Assembly: GCA_003508835.1 (NCBI GenBank)
Contig: PUFA01000084.1
Location: 7,812,001 to 7,876,000 of the forward strand
Direction of reading: 5' to 3'
Source of the DNA: Eonycteris spelaea
Lineage: Eukaryota > Chordata > Mammalia > Chiroptera > Pteropodidae
DNA: 64,000 nt
Part shown: in pieces, positions 45,930-58,534 of the stretch
Position numbering within the stretch: the stretch's first letter is position 1
Layout: every line of letters starts with the position of its first letter
The notes under the pieces: model-generated
Seen by the model: the letters and a program-made list of their open reading frames with translations, nothing else
Database searches by the model: none
What the model was told of the DNA's origin: nothing
Translations under genes and position numbers: made by a program

Positions 45930-48625
45930 CTGCTTCTCACTCGGGACTATGCTGCCAATATTTTGGTTGCAAATTGTTGAGCTAGTTGTACTTGATCTAA
46001 AAAATATTAACATTCCCTTTTGGTTTCACTTTGCAAACATTTCAGAAGACTATTCATTTGACTTATTACAGCAAAAGGATACAAAACAAAAATTAGAAAA
46101 GGGAAAAGGAAGTTCAGAGAAAACCAGGTTCAAGCTTCTGAGAATTCTCTCCCAATGCAGCATTACACAATTCCTCCAACAGCAAATTGTGAAAACACAT
46201 GTGAAGTGCTATCTATCGGGGTAGCTCATTAGAAATTCAGCGCCCAAGGTTTTTACCAGAGGCTGATCACGCAGGCATGTACCAAATTCCAGATGCCCAG
46301 AAGGCACACAGCCATTTGATATAAACCACACCATTTCCACGAACGTTTTAGTATAGTAAGTCTTTCTTATCAGAAAATTATGAAAATCTTCCAAAATCTA
46401 TTTGTAGTCTCTACCCAAGGGCCAAACTTAGAAGCAGGTCTTTCACAGGACAACAGTCTTGGGCTTCTATGCTATCTTTTTTTCTGCACAGTTAGGTTTG
46501 TCATGTCTTTTTATTTTGTTTATTTCCTCTCTGTCCTTTCCTTCCTTTGTTCTCTCCCTCTATTCACTGGAAATCAAGAGTCCTGATTTAGCTAAGGCCA
46601 TAAGGGTACTCAGTAATGCATTTCCATTTTCTGAGAATCAAGCTCTCTGGGGTCTCAGCCTCATGTTTTTTTGTTTTTGTTTTGGTTTTATATATAATGA
46701 TATCATTCAGGCTTTGAGGAATCCTGTTTTGGAGCTTCTCACGCAAGTATCTCTCTGTGTGGGACAAACTATTTGTATCTACCTTGGAATGTCCATAGGA
46801 CTTACTGTCCGTTCCACAGTGAGTTCCAAGGAACTTAGCACTGTTTATGGTGGGAGTCTAGATGCACATTTTCTCTTGCAAAACTATTAGGCCTTTCCTT
46901 GTAAGGCTTTTCACAGAAGCACTAGGTGGCAGCTCTGAATTAGCTGTTTAAAGCACAAAGAAGGCAAAAAATGTTGTCTCTAGGGAGGAACAGATAATAT
47001 GAAGAGAAAGCATAGCCTAGAGGGCAAGGAAGAATAAGAGAAAGCAGTTTAAAGAAAGAGAAGAAAAAAAGAGTCAAAGGCAGCCTCTGTGTAGAGTGAC
47101 CTCAGGGCGGGAAAGAGTCTGAGCTGAAATGGTGATAAAACCCAAAGTCATGAGAGAGGGGGAGGGGTCATGGAGAAATGTATGGTAAACTATAATTTGC
47201 GAGGCATTAGAAAAGAAATCTAACATTACTTCACAACTCTGCCTTCACTCTATATTTCGCATGTTCAATCAGTCTTATTATCCTTTGTAAGAGGAATGAA
47301 TGATCATTTAAGGTGGTATCTACACATAAACCTGTTAATTCCACCACCCCACACACATACTAAGCAATTAGTAAACAATTGTTTGAATTGAACAACATTT
47401 TTATTTATCGTCAATACAATTTGCTTTGTGTGTATCTACTCTATAGGTACTGAAAAACAAATTACAGATTGTTTTTGTTTTTGTGTTTCATGAGGAGGAT
47501 TTGCTACTTAATCCATGAAAAACAAATCCTTCATCTCTGCCCCTTATGCTCTCCTTCCCTTCTCAGGATCTGTTCCTTTCACCTCCAACATCCTACCCTT
47601 TTTATTCCTCTTTCCCCTTCCCTTGAGTCCAAAGCTGCTACGGAACCTAGTGACTTCTGCTTTCCCCTTTTCTCCAACCATGTTCCACATCTCTAAGTCC
47701 TTGAAATCAATGACATATCTTCATTAGCTTCTGTAGCCTATGTCCTTGTAGAGAACATTCTATTCCAAACATGGCTAGGAGCCTCTGTGAAATTAGACAA
47801 ATGTCCACTCGGCTGTGTCATCCATCTTAGATGATTGTCTTTAACGTACCAGGTGATGAAAAGATGAGCATTTTAAAATTTAAATTGGTGTTGTGCAAAA
47901 CCATATTTAAAGATATTCCTGTTGGTTATAAGAGAAAAGAGCATTCAGAAACAAAAAGCCAAGAGCCAAGAGCAGACACAAAGCTTGCTGAAGACTCCTG
48001 AACTAGCTCAAGGGGCCAGGGAGGAGGTTTTAGACACTATATGCAAAATAACAACTATCCCAATGAGAAACCTAAAAGAAGGACTCTAACTGGTTATTTA
48101 ATAAAGCCACCAGGCTCTCTCCTGTTCTTTGGTAGTGAGCTTAATGGATTACAATGATTATTTTTTAGTGCAGTTCTGAGGAAGAGAGACAGAAATAAAG
48201 AAGGGAAGAGCCAGTATTTTGATGTCTGTACACAAAGGGAAATGGAGCTGCCTCATTCTGATAAGGAAGCTGCTAAATGAAGGCAGCTGCAGGGGCTTTT
48301 TAAACTCAGAGACACGTTTAGCCCAGAAAGGGCTGAAGCAAGCCAGTTATTCGGAACGGGCAGTGCCGACCTAGGCCACGCATTGTGCGTCCTCTCCACT
48401 GCTTTGTTTCCCAAAGTTTCTGAGACTAAGAAAGAAGGAAAGTCACATTGTATCTCGGGATCAGATAACAAGCAACCAAAACTATTAATTCCATCAACTC
48501 ACGATACAAGTACTAAGGTCTCCTTATAGAATATCTGTTTGTTAAATTTTAAAGATAAATATTATGAAATAGCAAAATTTAAGCAGGTGGTGTATGTTAA
48601 TTCATATTCCCAATTAGCACTGACA
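45930..48625. other. Unassigned 2.7-kb stretch, largely unique
   Basis: No confident gene. The longest frame, 143 codons at 46459-46890, is rich in Phe, Leu and Ser from T-rich DNA and shows no recognisable domain or codon structure. A weak L2-like tail may lie at 47365-47395. 48240-48480 has higher GC with some CpG but no promoter pattern. Confidence 0.5.
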
Positions 48626-48639
48626 AAAGTTTAAACTTA

Positions 48640-48770
48640 GCAGGTTATCAGAATCACTGGGAAGTTTTAACAAATAGAGATTCCTGTGCTCACCGCTAGA
48701 GATTTCTATCTAGTAGGTCTCACAGCTCTGTGTTTTTTAAAAATTCACACTATTGACTTTGATGTTAAAT
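48640..48770 (-). repeat. MER5-like hAT MITE fragment
   Basis: 'atcagaatcactgggaagtt' and 'gagattcctgtgctcacc' with 'atctagtaggtctcacag' resemble MER5/MER20-type hAT elements. Confidence 0.5.
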
Positions 48771-48837
48771 CAGATTTGACATTCCCAGACCTGAATATCA
48801 CTATTAGTCTGAATTACCAGAATTTCAGATATAGTTT

Positions 48838-49000
48838 ACAGCAGAGTTTCTCAAATTAATATGTATATCGGTCATCCAGGGATCTTGTTAAAATGTAGAT
48901 TCTGGTTAGCAACATGGGTAGAGAGAGAGACTGCATTTCTAGCAAGCTTCCAGGAGAGGCTGATACTGCTAGTCTATAACTACACTTTGAGGGCAACTGT
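48838..49000 (+). repeat. MER5A hAT-Charlie MITE
   Basis: 'agagtttctcaaattaatat', 'gggatcttgttaaaatgtag', 'atttctagcaagcttccagg' and 'ctacactttgagggcaactg' are MER5A from end to end. Confidence 0.8.
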
Positions 49001-49130
49001 AATAAACTAACCCCCAAATTTTCAATGGCTGGATACACTAAATGTTTATTTCTCACTCACAGAAAGTCAAGTGTGGATAGGCTGGCCTTCCTCAACCTCA
49101 TAGCTATGTCACTTGGAATTTTTTGGCCCC
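49001..49130. repeat. Possible old LTR fragment
   Basis: 'taataaactaacccccaaat' followed by 'ctaaatgtttatttctcact' resembles the antisense end of MLT1-like LTRs. It is too diverged for a firm call. Confidence 0.35.
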
Positions 49131-49134
49131 CAAA

Positions 49135-50735
49135 GTTAGCAGAATACGAGATGAAAGGGATAGAGGTATCCCCATGGTTTTAAACGTATTGATTTGGAAG
49201 CAACACATGTTATAAGCAGGCATATGGCCCCAATTTAAGTGCAAAGGAGGCTGAGAAATGCAGAGAAGCATATAGAAATTGGTGAGCATTAGTGTACTCT
49301 GCCAAAGGACCTAATGTTGGACTAGAATAAACTAACAAATTTCAGTATCTATTGGATAGTGCTTAGTTTTATCTTTTTCTGTCTTGTTTTAATCTAAATT
49401 ACATTATCCAAAGCCCATTTTACATAAAATTATATTGCATTTAATTATAACATCTTCATTTAGTAACATTTTTATATAAAATAGAAAGCACTCCTCCAAC
49501 CCAGAGGGTAGGGAGGAGGGGAAGGGAGGAGGTAGATGGGGTGAAAGGGGTCAAATACATGGTGACATTAAAGAATTAAAAATAAATAAATTAAAAAATT
49601 TATTTCAAAAGGAGAGGGGAAAAAAAAACATCAAATTTCCAGTCAGTGTATTATGGGATAATCTCAGGCTTGTAAAAAGACCTGTGAACATGGAGAGCAG
49701 GTAAGTGGCATCAACAAATGCAACACGATTCTTCGCAACTCCTCTTCATCTTGGATCCTTCCACTTTCTTGTATACTTACCTGCTTCCATTCTCTTTTGG
49801 CAACCAGTATGCAAGATATCCTTTCTAGCTTTCCAGCCATAGGTAACTAACTTAATTTTGTTGAATTTCAGTATCTTCGTATGTAAAGTGGAAATTAAAA
49901 AAAAAAAAAAGACAAAATAGCCAATAAATACTCTCCTCTTAGAAACAGATTATTAAGAAAATTATAAAAAATTAAAAGAAAGAGAAAAGATTGATTTGAG
50001 TATATTAGGGGGGCTACTCTGAATTTTATTAAGCATTTGTTTCATGAGCCAATGTTTATAAGTATGAATATTACAACGGTAGGAAATGTTGGGACAATCG
50101 TGAAATCTACCTGGAGATCGTGGGGCCAGGGAGATCCTCAATGGTAATGAAAAAGATCAGTTCTAATGAAATAGACAATCTCTCAGTGCCCCTCCCCTTC
50201 TGTAGTATGACTCTATATTAAGTACAGTAGTTTTATCACATGTTCTCATTTTTAGCCTCAAAGCTTGAGATTATTTTTATACAAGCATAGTGCCTCTTCT
50301 TGTTTTTTTATTTTTCTCCAAAGCTTTTAATAACAGCTCTGCAGGAAGTTGATTCTCAATATATATTTACTGATTATAATAAGCTATGCTATTTTGGATG
50401 AACATTCTATTTAATTCCTCTGTTACTGAGTTTTAACTTGGAGAGCTCATAGAATACCAAGAATTATTTTAAAAAACTATATATCCCACTTCTCTAGAAA
50501 AATTAAAATTAGCTATACATATAAATTTTATATATGTAATTTCAGGAGATTTGTAAACCTCTAATGCCATGTATGATTCCCTAACCCATAGTAATAAGCA
50601 CATATTAAATTTCTAAAATCTACCAATAAATGCAACTGACATACAGGAATGAAGCAAGTAATCCCAAAAAGCACGTGCAATGACTATAAAGGCTAGAGAA
50701 ATCCCATGAAAATAGGCTACCTATATTACTTTCCA
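49135..50735. other. Mostly unassigned stretch around a G-rich tract
   Basis: Outside the purine tract at 49500-49550 (listed separately), the DNA is AT-rich, with A-runs at about 49620-49628 and 49895-49910, and has no recognised gene. Confidence 0.5.
49495..49600 (+). repeat. G-quadruplex-prone purine tract, possibly L1 3'-UTR derived
   Basis: Four G-runs (49506-49508, 49511-49513, 49518-49521, 49524-49526) with loops of 2-4 bases meet the standard G-quadruplex rule. More G-runs follow to 49550, then 'tcaaatacatggtgacatt' and an A-rich tail. A purine tract followed by such a tail resembles mammalian L1 3' UTRs, so this may be a truncated L1 end. Confidence 0.55.
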
Positions 50736-50739
50736 AGAA

Positions 50740-50965
50740 TTGCTCCCTGATACACTTTCCCTAAGACGATAGATTTGCTGTTTCCATCACCTCTTTTGAG
50801 AAGCCTTCCCTGATACTACCAAATAAAGTTCATCTTTTTCTCATTCTATATCTCCTACAAGAGGGTCAGCATCGTGGGGTAATAGCTTACCTATTTCTAC
50901 GCCATCAGCTTGTAGTCCAGTAGATTGTACTTAGTGAGCACTGAGTATTTATTTAACTATGCTGA
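50740..50965 (+). repeat. L2 3' end
   Basis: 'gagaagccttccctgatact', 'tctcctacaagagggtcagc' and 'gagcactgagtatttattta' follow L2 3' order. Confidence 0.7.
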
Positions 50966-50969
50966 ATGG

Positions 50970-53500
50970 TAAGCTACATTGACCAATTATTTTTTGTATT
51001 GAATGCAATTCCACAGCCCATCACAAGCGAAATAAACAGAAAATTTCTGACACACCACTCACCAGCCCCTCTCCTCCCAGATCATGCCTGACTCAGAGTG
51101 GGACAAATATTAATCAAATTAAATTAAATTTCATTTAATATACTTGTCAGTTACTCTGACAAAGCAGTTATTAAGGTATTCTGAAACAAAGGATGGATTA
51201 TTTAAATGTATATTAAAATTAGAGTCAGCAGAAAGACGTGAGCAACATTATACAGAGAGTAAAACCCAGTTACGTCCAGTCAGACCCAATTGAAGGCATG
51301 TGGCTGTTTCCATTCCTATCGAAAGCTTGGAATAAAGTTGTCTTGGCATGGGAGTGCCAGTAATGGTCTCAGGACATGAACAATCAGGAATCAGAAAGGG
51401 AGCAGATTGCTGGATTTAGAATCAAATGGTCAGAAAAAATACAAAACACCAAGTTAAATTTGCATTTCAGGTTTACAACAAATACATTTTTAGTATAAGT
51501 ATGTCTGAAATATTGCCTGGAATATATTTATACAAATTTTTTTTCACCTGAAATTAAAATTTAACTGGGCATCCTCTATTTTTATTTGCATAATCTGGCA
51601 ACCCTAATTTGGTGACCAATATTTCATAGCAAAAAAAAAAAGGAAAAGAAAGAAAGAAAGCCCCATGCAGCATTACTATCTTCAGTCCTTTTCTATAAGA
51701 AACATTTTTTATAAGTTCGATTTGCATTTTTATTTGCCATGTTCCAAAGACATTACTTTTATTTCTAAGTAATTGGGTCTTCTGATGGCAACCTGTAATT
51801 CCCCAAATCTCTTACATTTGTGGTAATGGTATTCATAGGAAACATGAGATTCTCAGCAGTTCTGTTTTTGTTTTTTCATCCGAATGTGTGGTTTATGAGG
51901 AAGAGTGGCTGGTGCCATGTATTCTTGGCTGTTGCTTCTGAGCTTTCCTCCTTGCTGGCATGTGTTGTGAGAGGAGACCAGCTGTCATCCTGCAGTGTCA
52001 GGTTGTGGGGCTATCCCTGTCGGGAAGGATATATGGTCCCTTCCCTAAAAGGGGAAAGGCCCCCAGAGGACAGCAAAGGCTGACACCTGTTGAGTTTCAA
52101 TAGTGTTCCAAAGTGAAGTCAAAAGGCCTCGCCTTGCTATTTATACAGGGGAAGGACCAAGGGGCCTTAAAATCTTGAGACAGCTGATCAAGCCAGAGCA
52201 CAGTCACATCTCAGTGAAAGGAACAGATGTGGCTTCTGATGAGCTATGTATAGGATCAACCTGGGAGTTCTCCTCAGAATGATGAATGCAGAGCATCAGC
52301 ACATGTGTCAACTCTCCATGGGTCATTGCATGGGTTTCTCTCTGGTTTTTTGGTTTCCATATGAACCAAATATTCCGAGTTTACTTTGCCTCAGTGTGTT
52401 GGACAACAGGACATTTTAGTAGTGTTTCATTCTAAATTTGAATGTTATTGCTAGATTATTAATCTTTTTCCCTGACAGTGGTGGTAGTCTTAGTGGTGTT
52501 TTGAGAAAAAAAAAACAAAGGTCAAAAAGCACATAAAAGTTGAGTGACCAAAACTATATTTTAGTAAAATATATGTGAAGCAGTTTAATTGATTTTTGTC
52601 AATACCTGCTTATCTGTTCCAAATATGATTAATACTATCTTATGACCAATATGTCTTATAGATGGCCTAGGTAAATTCTTAGGCCTGAAAATAACTAGGA
52701 CTTTCCCATCGTTGCAAATCCTCAGGACATAGAGTCAGGGTCATATGTGCTTCAAAGCAGAATCTGCTATCAAGTAAGAATCAAGGTTTCAAACTGCTTG
52801 AGAGTCACTGGAATTGAATTATACTCAGTGGCTTTGAAACATACAGAAGAACAATTGGTTTCATTCCACTCTAGAAGGATAATATCACGGACCTTTGTGA
52901 AAAGCTTTTTCAACCTTATTTCCCATTCTTTCATGGCATATAACTGATATTATTATATGTCTTTACTCCATATTCCTTATCATTGCCACTGCCTAGAAAT
53001 CATACCTACCACCACCATAAACATTTCTCCCAATGTTTTTACTTGGAAAACTCTATTTCTCAAAGCATTCTTCAAATATTACTTTTTTAAATGTACCCAT
53101 GGGCCTTGTATCTAGTCTGTAGGAGCCCTGACCATGAGATGGGCTGGTGTTCACGGACAGGTGTTGTATTAGTCAAAGTAGCCTGAGGCAGCACAGGTGT
53201 GTAGAGAATCAAAAGGGTTGAAAGAAGTACAGATTAATCTACAGTTGAAATAGGGGCGATAACTCACAACCATGTCAAATAGCAAAAGAAGACCAGAATA
53301 AGTTGTAAGATTGATAAATAAGAAAGACCAGATGGAATTAGTTTTAAAGGTGAGTGATTTATGTCTGAAATTGTGAATCAGTGCTGGCATGTTCTTTTTG
53401 TATGTAGAGCCAACTTGAGATGGCAAAGTCTTCCTTAACCAATCACACTTTGTTGTTTCATATGTTGATTTTGTCTTTGATCTGATGTTATCATCTTCTA
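50970..53500. other. Unassigned 2.5-kb stretch
   Basis: Contains an A/AAAG run at 51631-51660 and otherwise no recognised repeat. The frame at 51820-52083 (87 codons) has no domain. 51900-52110 is locally richer in GC. Confidence 0.5.
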
Positions 53501-53504
53501 GATC

Positions 53505-53605
53505 CAGAATACTTGTTTTATCTATATTGTCACAATATCTACCATAATACAAGGCATGTCATAAGTGTTCAGTGAGTGTTTGTTGATTGATTCATTGCCA
53601 ACGAA
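53505..53605 (+). repeat. L2 3' tail
   Basis: 'ataatacaaggcatgtcata' and 'agtgagtgtttgttgattga' match the L2 3' end. Confidence 0.65.
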
Positions 53606-53609
53606 TCTG

Positions 53610-54265
53610 CAACTTTTTCAAGGAGGCAGTGTAGACTTCTGACTTCTCCTTTAGGCAGTTTTTGCTTTTTACCTGTGCTATCAGGCAATGGCGATGACTG
53701 GCTCCCAAAAGAGTCTATGTCCATGGAAATGTTGGGTATGCCATTTTATAGACTCATTATGCTTTCTGCTCACAGGGCTAAGAATGTGCTTTATCATCAA
53801 AGTAACAAAATCAAATTTATATTTTTCTTTACCTCATATTAGATGTATGTCCAAGCAAAACCAATCTCAAGGAAGTATGAAACACAAACTAAATAGAACT
53901 ATGATTCTTGCATCAACATCTGTTGATTAGGATAAAACCAAGTTCACCTAAAATCGAAGGAATTGTTGATAGGGTAAATATGTATGAAATTAATGTTAAT
54001 GGTTAACACATGGAAAGTTGAAAATAAAAATAACAAATTTTATATTTTGTTCTGGTGGGAGAAAGAAGAGAATGAGTTATAAGCTATGAGAAACTAATGT
54101 TTTATTTCCTCCATGAGCTATCCTCACCTCTTTCCATGTACTTCTCTAATTTACCACCAATTTTCCAAAGGCCCAAGACAGCAAAATTCCAATTTAGTGG
54201 AATCAGGATTGTTCTTGATTTTCTTTGCCTTAGGAAATCTTCCAGTACCTAGTGTTACTCAAAGC
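53610..54265. other. Unassigned stretch
   Basis: No gene or repeat is recognised. Confidence 0.5.
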
Positions 54266-54269
54266 GCAT

Positions 54270-54422
54270 TCTTAAGATCAGTGACATGGCATCACCTGGG
54301 AGCTTGTTAAAGATATAAAATCTCAGGTCCTACCCCAGACCTACTGAAAAAGCATCTGTATTTTCACTAGATCCTCAGGCAATTTATATGCATTTATTAA
54401 ACTTTGAGAAACTCTGACATCG
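54270..54422 (-). repeat. MER5A hAT-Charlie MITE (antisense)
   Basis: 'ggcatcacctgggagcttgt', 'ctcaggtcctaccccagacc', 'gatcctcaggcaatttatat' and 'aaactttgagaaactctg' are antisense MER5A. Confidence 0.85.
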
Positions 54423-54474
54423 GGTAAACAACACATGGAGCATCAGCTTTCAAGAGAATGCACACTAATTTACA

Positions 54475-55115
54475 AAAACCAAGATACACAAACAACCCAA
54501 GTGTATCAACAGATGAATGGATAAAGAAAATGTGATATGTAAATGCAATGAAATATTCAGCCAAAAAATGAAGGCAATCCTGCCATTTCGTGACAACATG
54601 AATGAACCTGGAGAACTTTATGCCAAGTGAAATAAGCTAGTCACAGAAGGATAAACACTATGTGATTTCACTTACATGAGTTATCTAAAACAGTCAAACT
54701 CATAGGAGCAGAGAATACAATAGTGTTTTCAAGGGGCTAGGAGTGGGGGAAATGCAGAATTGGAATTTAGTAAATACAAAGTCTTAGTTATGCTAGATGA
54801 ATAAGTTCTAGAGATCTGCTTTGCAACGCAGTGCCTATAGCTAATAACACAGTATTATGCACTTCAAATATTTGTTGAAAGGGTAGATCTCATTCTAAAC
54901 GTTCTTAACACACACACGTACACACACACAAAACAACAAAATTACATAAGAAAACTTTGGGAGGTGTTGGATATGTCTATTACCTTGATTGTGGTGATAG
55001 TAGTATCATGAGCACTTGCATGTGACCAAATTCATTAAAGTATACACATTAAATATTTGCAGTTCTTTGTATATCAATATTACCTCAATAAAGCTGTTTA
55101 AAAAGAGGAAGATAA
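54475..55115 (+). mobile_element. L1 3' end
   Basis: 'cagatgaatggataaagaaa', 'tgacaacatgaatgaacctg' and 'atgtgatttcacttacatga' mark the ORF2 C-terminal region. 'ttgattgtggtgatagtagt' and 'atattacctcaataaagctg' mark the 3' end. A CA-rich run lies at 54909-54930. It sits directly after the MER5A. Confidence 0.9.
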
Positions 55116-55569
55116 TCCACATTGAGGCATTTAAAAAATTACTCAAGAGAATAATTTCCCCATTCACTCTTGTTCCCACATAGGTTCTAGCTTAAACCAT
55201 CTATCATTATGCGCGTACCAATAAAGATCCCCTAGCCTTTGTACAGTTTTCAGAAGCACAGATATGATTGGCTGCCTGTTTAGTTTTTCATTGCAGGGCC
55301 TCAACTTACCACATAACCTCTGCAGACAAACTTGGTCAGCACATTTACCCACTGCTCACTAACTTATCACTACATATTGCCTTGTATACTTTCCCTTTCT
55401 GTGGCCATCATTAAAGTATTCTCAGGTCGCAGGTAGGAAGGAGGGACTATTTGAATTTTCTGTGATAAGATAATTGACACTTTCCTCGTATACTTTCATT
55501 TGGAGAAAAAAAAAAAGGTATAACTTTTGGCCTGAACTATTCTGATTAATACATGAGCAATAAATGACC

Positions 55570-55970
55570 CTCTTAAAGGGGAGCTCTCTAGTCTTCTGGA
55601 CTATCTTTTGTGCCCTCAGGAGGCTGACTTCTAGGAACTGTATTAGCTAAGCTTCCTTGACGTTTACATCTAGGTGGGTTTGGCCAATGGGTAGCACACC
55701 GAGGACACCAAAAGATGAAGAGAAAAAGAGGTCTGGATATTTATCTATCGTTTACCCCCTACAGCTCCTCTGCTTGCCCCTTCGTCAGACCTAAGGGTGG
55801 TAATAGCTTTTTATTGTTATTACTGTCTAAATGTCTCACTATGCAATATAGGTTATCTTGATCCTACCCACACCTTTGCAAACAATGTGTTCATTAAAAT
55901 TTCACTAATATCTTCTTTGGATGGTCCCATCTGTGTCCTGCCAAGACCCTGACTGATCTAGTCACTGTGT
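55570..55970 (+). repeat. Old interspersed repeat of uncertain class
   Basis: 'gtgggtttggccaatgggta', 'ctaagggtggtaatagcttt', 'acccacacctttgcaaacaa' and 'gaccctgactgatctag' recall a widespread mammalian repeat 3' region. I cannot assign LTR versus LINE securely. Confidence 0.5.
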
Positions 55971-56104
55971 TTTCTATCTTTTTCAGCTTAGTTCAAAGAT
56001 GCACAATCTAGCACACTTATAATTTCCTATTGCATTTCATTAGAACATCTTTCACTTAACACTTCTCTGGCCTCTTAGGCAAGTGACCTGTCTCAATGCT
56101 GAGT

Positions 56105-56275
56105 CAGTGTTTCTCTAATTTTAATGACTGCGTACTAAGTGCCTGAGGGATCATGTTACAATGCAGATTCTGACTCAAAAATCACAGTTGGGGCCTGAGA
56201 TCCTTGATTTCTAAAAAGTTCTCAGGTACTGTTAATTCTCTGATCACAGACCACACTTTGGGCTTCAGTTCAAAC
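56105..56275 (+). repeat. MER5A hAT-Charlie MITE
   Basis: 'gtgtttctctaattttaatg', 'gttacaatgcagattctgac', 'ttggggcctgagatccttga' and 'tcacagaccacactttggg' are full-length MER5A. The next copy, 25 bp on, has the opposite orientation. Confidence 0.8.
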
Positions 56276-56299
56276 AATGAAGACCAAGGATGATTCCAA

Positions 56300-56470
56300 A
56301 AGAGTAGTTAGTTCTAGATTAGCAATATCGGTATCACCTGAGAACAAGCCTGTTAGAAATGCAAATTCCGGGTCCCCATCCCATACCTACTGAATAAGAA
56401 GCTCTAGGTTGGGGCCTAGCAATTTTGTGTTTGCAAGCTCTTCTAAATTTGAGAACTGCTGAAATAAAAG
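56300..56470 (-). repeat. MER5A hAT-Charlie MITE (antisense)
   Basis: 'cggtatcacctgagaacaag', 'cctgttagaaatgcaaattc', 'atacctactgaataagaagc' and 'tctaaatttgagaactgctg' are antisense MER5A. With the preceding copy it forms an imperfect inverted pair. Confidence 0.8.
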
Positions 56471-56699
56471 GTAGTCAACTTGTGATAACAATTTTTGAGG
56501 CATCATTATTTGAGTAACTTCTACATAAAACAATGCAGATAATCCTGAGTAAATCTACTCAATATACAGAGTAGCTATGTAGTTTCAGAAATGAACATTA
56601 ACCACATTGAAAGATTTTTAAATTTCTGCTATTGTCTTACACAACACTATGAAGGAAAAAAAAAACATTACCAATCATTGCAGGGTTTTTTGTTTGCTT

Positions 56700-57005
56700 T
56701 TTTGTTTTTTTTTTTTGACAATTACAGTTAGAATTGTATTTCATTTATTTATTTAATTTATTGGTCTTTTTCCCCCCCTAACATTTAATCAACATTTTTT
56801 ATTTTTTAATTACAGTTGGCATTCAATATTATTTTATATTAGTTTCAGGCTACAGAATAATGGTTTAGACATTTATATAATTCACAAAGTGATCCCGTGA
56901 TTAGTCTAGTACCCATCTGGCACTCTAAATAGTTATTACAATATTACTGATAATATTTTCTATGCTGTACTCATCCCATGACTATTTTGTAACTACCAAT
57001 TTGTA
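56700..57005 (-). mobile_element. L1 3' end (antisense), laurasiatherian type
   Basis: 'tattttatattagtttcagg', 'gtttagacatttatataat', 'aaagtgatcccgtgattagt', 'aatagttattacaatattac' and 'tctatgctgtactcatccca' are the antisense L1 3' UTR common in Laurasiatheria. T-rich tail motifs occur twice ('gacaattacagtta' at 56717, 'ttaattacagttgg' at 56806), hinting at two tails or a tail duplication. Confidence 0.85.
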
Positions 57006-57059
57006 CTATTAAAGATAATAAATTACATCAAGTTATAGTTCATTTCTGTCATCTTATAA

Positions 57060-57165
57060 CATATACTTATAACATGTGAGTCTATGCTAGATGCTGCAAG
57101 AGATACAAAGATGAAGTTGTCAGTCTTTGCCTTATGAAACTTACACTTTCACTGAGCATTGGTTG
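57060..57165 (-). repeat. L2 3' end (antisense)
   Basis: 'tgagtctatgctagatgctg' and 'ttatgaaacttacactttca' are antisense L2. Confidence 0.65.
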
Positions 57166-57169
57166 GGGC

Positions 57170-57890
57170 TGCTGCAAGGCTGATCTCTATGATTTAAACT
57201 ATAAAATCAATGCATAAGAAATGATTGAAACTCTGTAAAAAGGAAGCTGAGAAATAAAATGTTTCTTGGACTTGATGGAAGATGAACAAGAAGCAAGTGA
57301 TTCTTAGATAAAGAAGACCATTGAGATAAACACTATTCAATTCCATTGTCTGGTTTAGTGCTGCTGTGAAGCTCCTTTGACTCTAGTGCCTTTTGTACCA
57401 AGCTTTTGAATCATAGCATTGCTCTGATTATGGGCCCACCAAGCAAATTTCTGACTTTGCTATCTCTATTGGTATATACTCAAAAGAAGAAACATGTCCT
57501 GATATGACCAGTTCACTAGACAGTTGATCTCAATCAAAATGAACATAATGGCATTCTGGGCTCATGTTATACTCTTGTGAGTTTGGGAATTGAGCAGTTG
57601 ATTAACTCTAGAACACTGACAAGATAGAATTTCTGGAGAGTGAGGCTGGAATTACTGATTGGACCACAGCAAATTTCCTACTATAATGTTACACATACAG
57701 TAACTGTGTGGATAACAAAACCAGCCTTCAATGGTCATATCCATTTTAATAATACACCCTTTAAATCTTAAAAATCATGCAAATAACTGTATGACAAGGC
57801 CACGAGATTCTATAAAAGAGTCCTGCCTAAAAGATAAATTCAAAGAATTGAACATATTACATTGGGGTGGATGCTGAGGAAGATCAATAA
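57170..57890. other. Unassigned stretch
   Basis: No gene or repeat is recognised. Confidence 0.5.
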
Positions 57891-57899
57891 AGTTTAAAG

Positions 57900-58530
57900 A
57901 ATATGTAGAAATTTTTATTGAAATACAATTCATATACCATAAAATTTTCCCTCTTAAAATGTATAATTCAGTAATTTTTAGTATATTCACAGAGTTTTTC
58001 AATCATTTCTATTTAATTCTGGAACATAATCCTTACCCATTAAGAGTCACTCCTCATTACACCTCTCCTCAGACCCTGGCAACTATTAATTTACTTTATC
58101 TATTTTCTTATGTGCCTATTTCAGATATTTCATACACATATATCATGCAATATGTGGTCTTTGGTGTCTGATTTCTTTCATTTCGCTTAATGTTTTCAAA
58201 TTTTTCCATATAGTAACATGTATTAGTACTTTATTGCTTTTTAATGAGTGAATAATATTCCCTTGGATGGATATACCAGATTTTGTTAATCCATTTATCA
58301 GTTGATAGACATTAGGATTGTTTTCACTTTTGGCTATTATGAATAATGTTGCTGTGAATATTTGTTTATAAGGTTTTGTATAGACATATGTTTTTTAACT
58401 GCCTTGAATATATACCTAAGAGTGGAATTTCTGGGTCATATGGTAATTCTGTGTTTAAGATTTTAAGGAACTGGCAGGTTGTTTTCAAAAGTGACTGTAC
58501 CATTTTACATCCCACTAGTAATGTATGAGA
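57900..58530 (-). mobile_element. L1 3' end (antisense), left arm of an inverted L1 pair
   Basis: 'ttttattgaaatacaattca', 'gtatattcacagagtttttc', 'catgcaatatgtggtctttg', 'cattaggattgttttcactt' and 'tgggtcatatggtaattctg' are the antisense L1 3' UTR and ORF2 C-terminus of an old L1M/L1ME type. It is 5'-truncated at about 58530, where a plus-strand L1 begins at once. Confidence 0.95.
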
Positions 58531-58534
58531 GTTG

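Noticed and set aside
46459..46890. 143-codon plus-strand open frame, hydrophobic
   Set aside because: It is Phe/Leu/Ser rich because the DNA is T-rich; it overlaps another frame (46380-46586), has no domain and no gene context.
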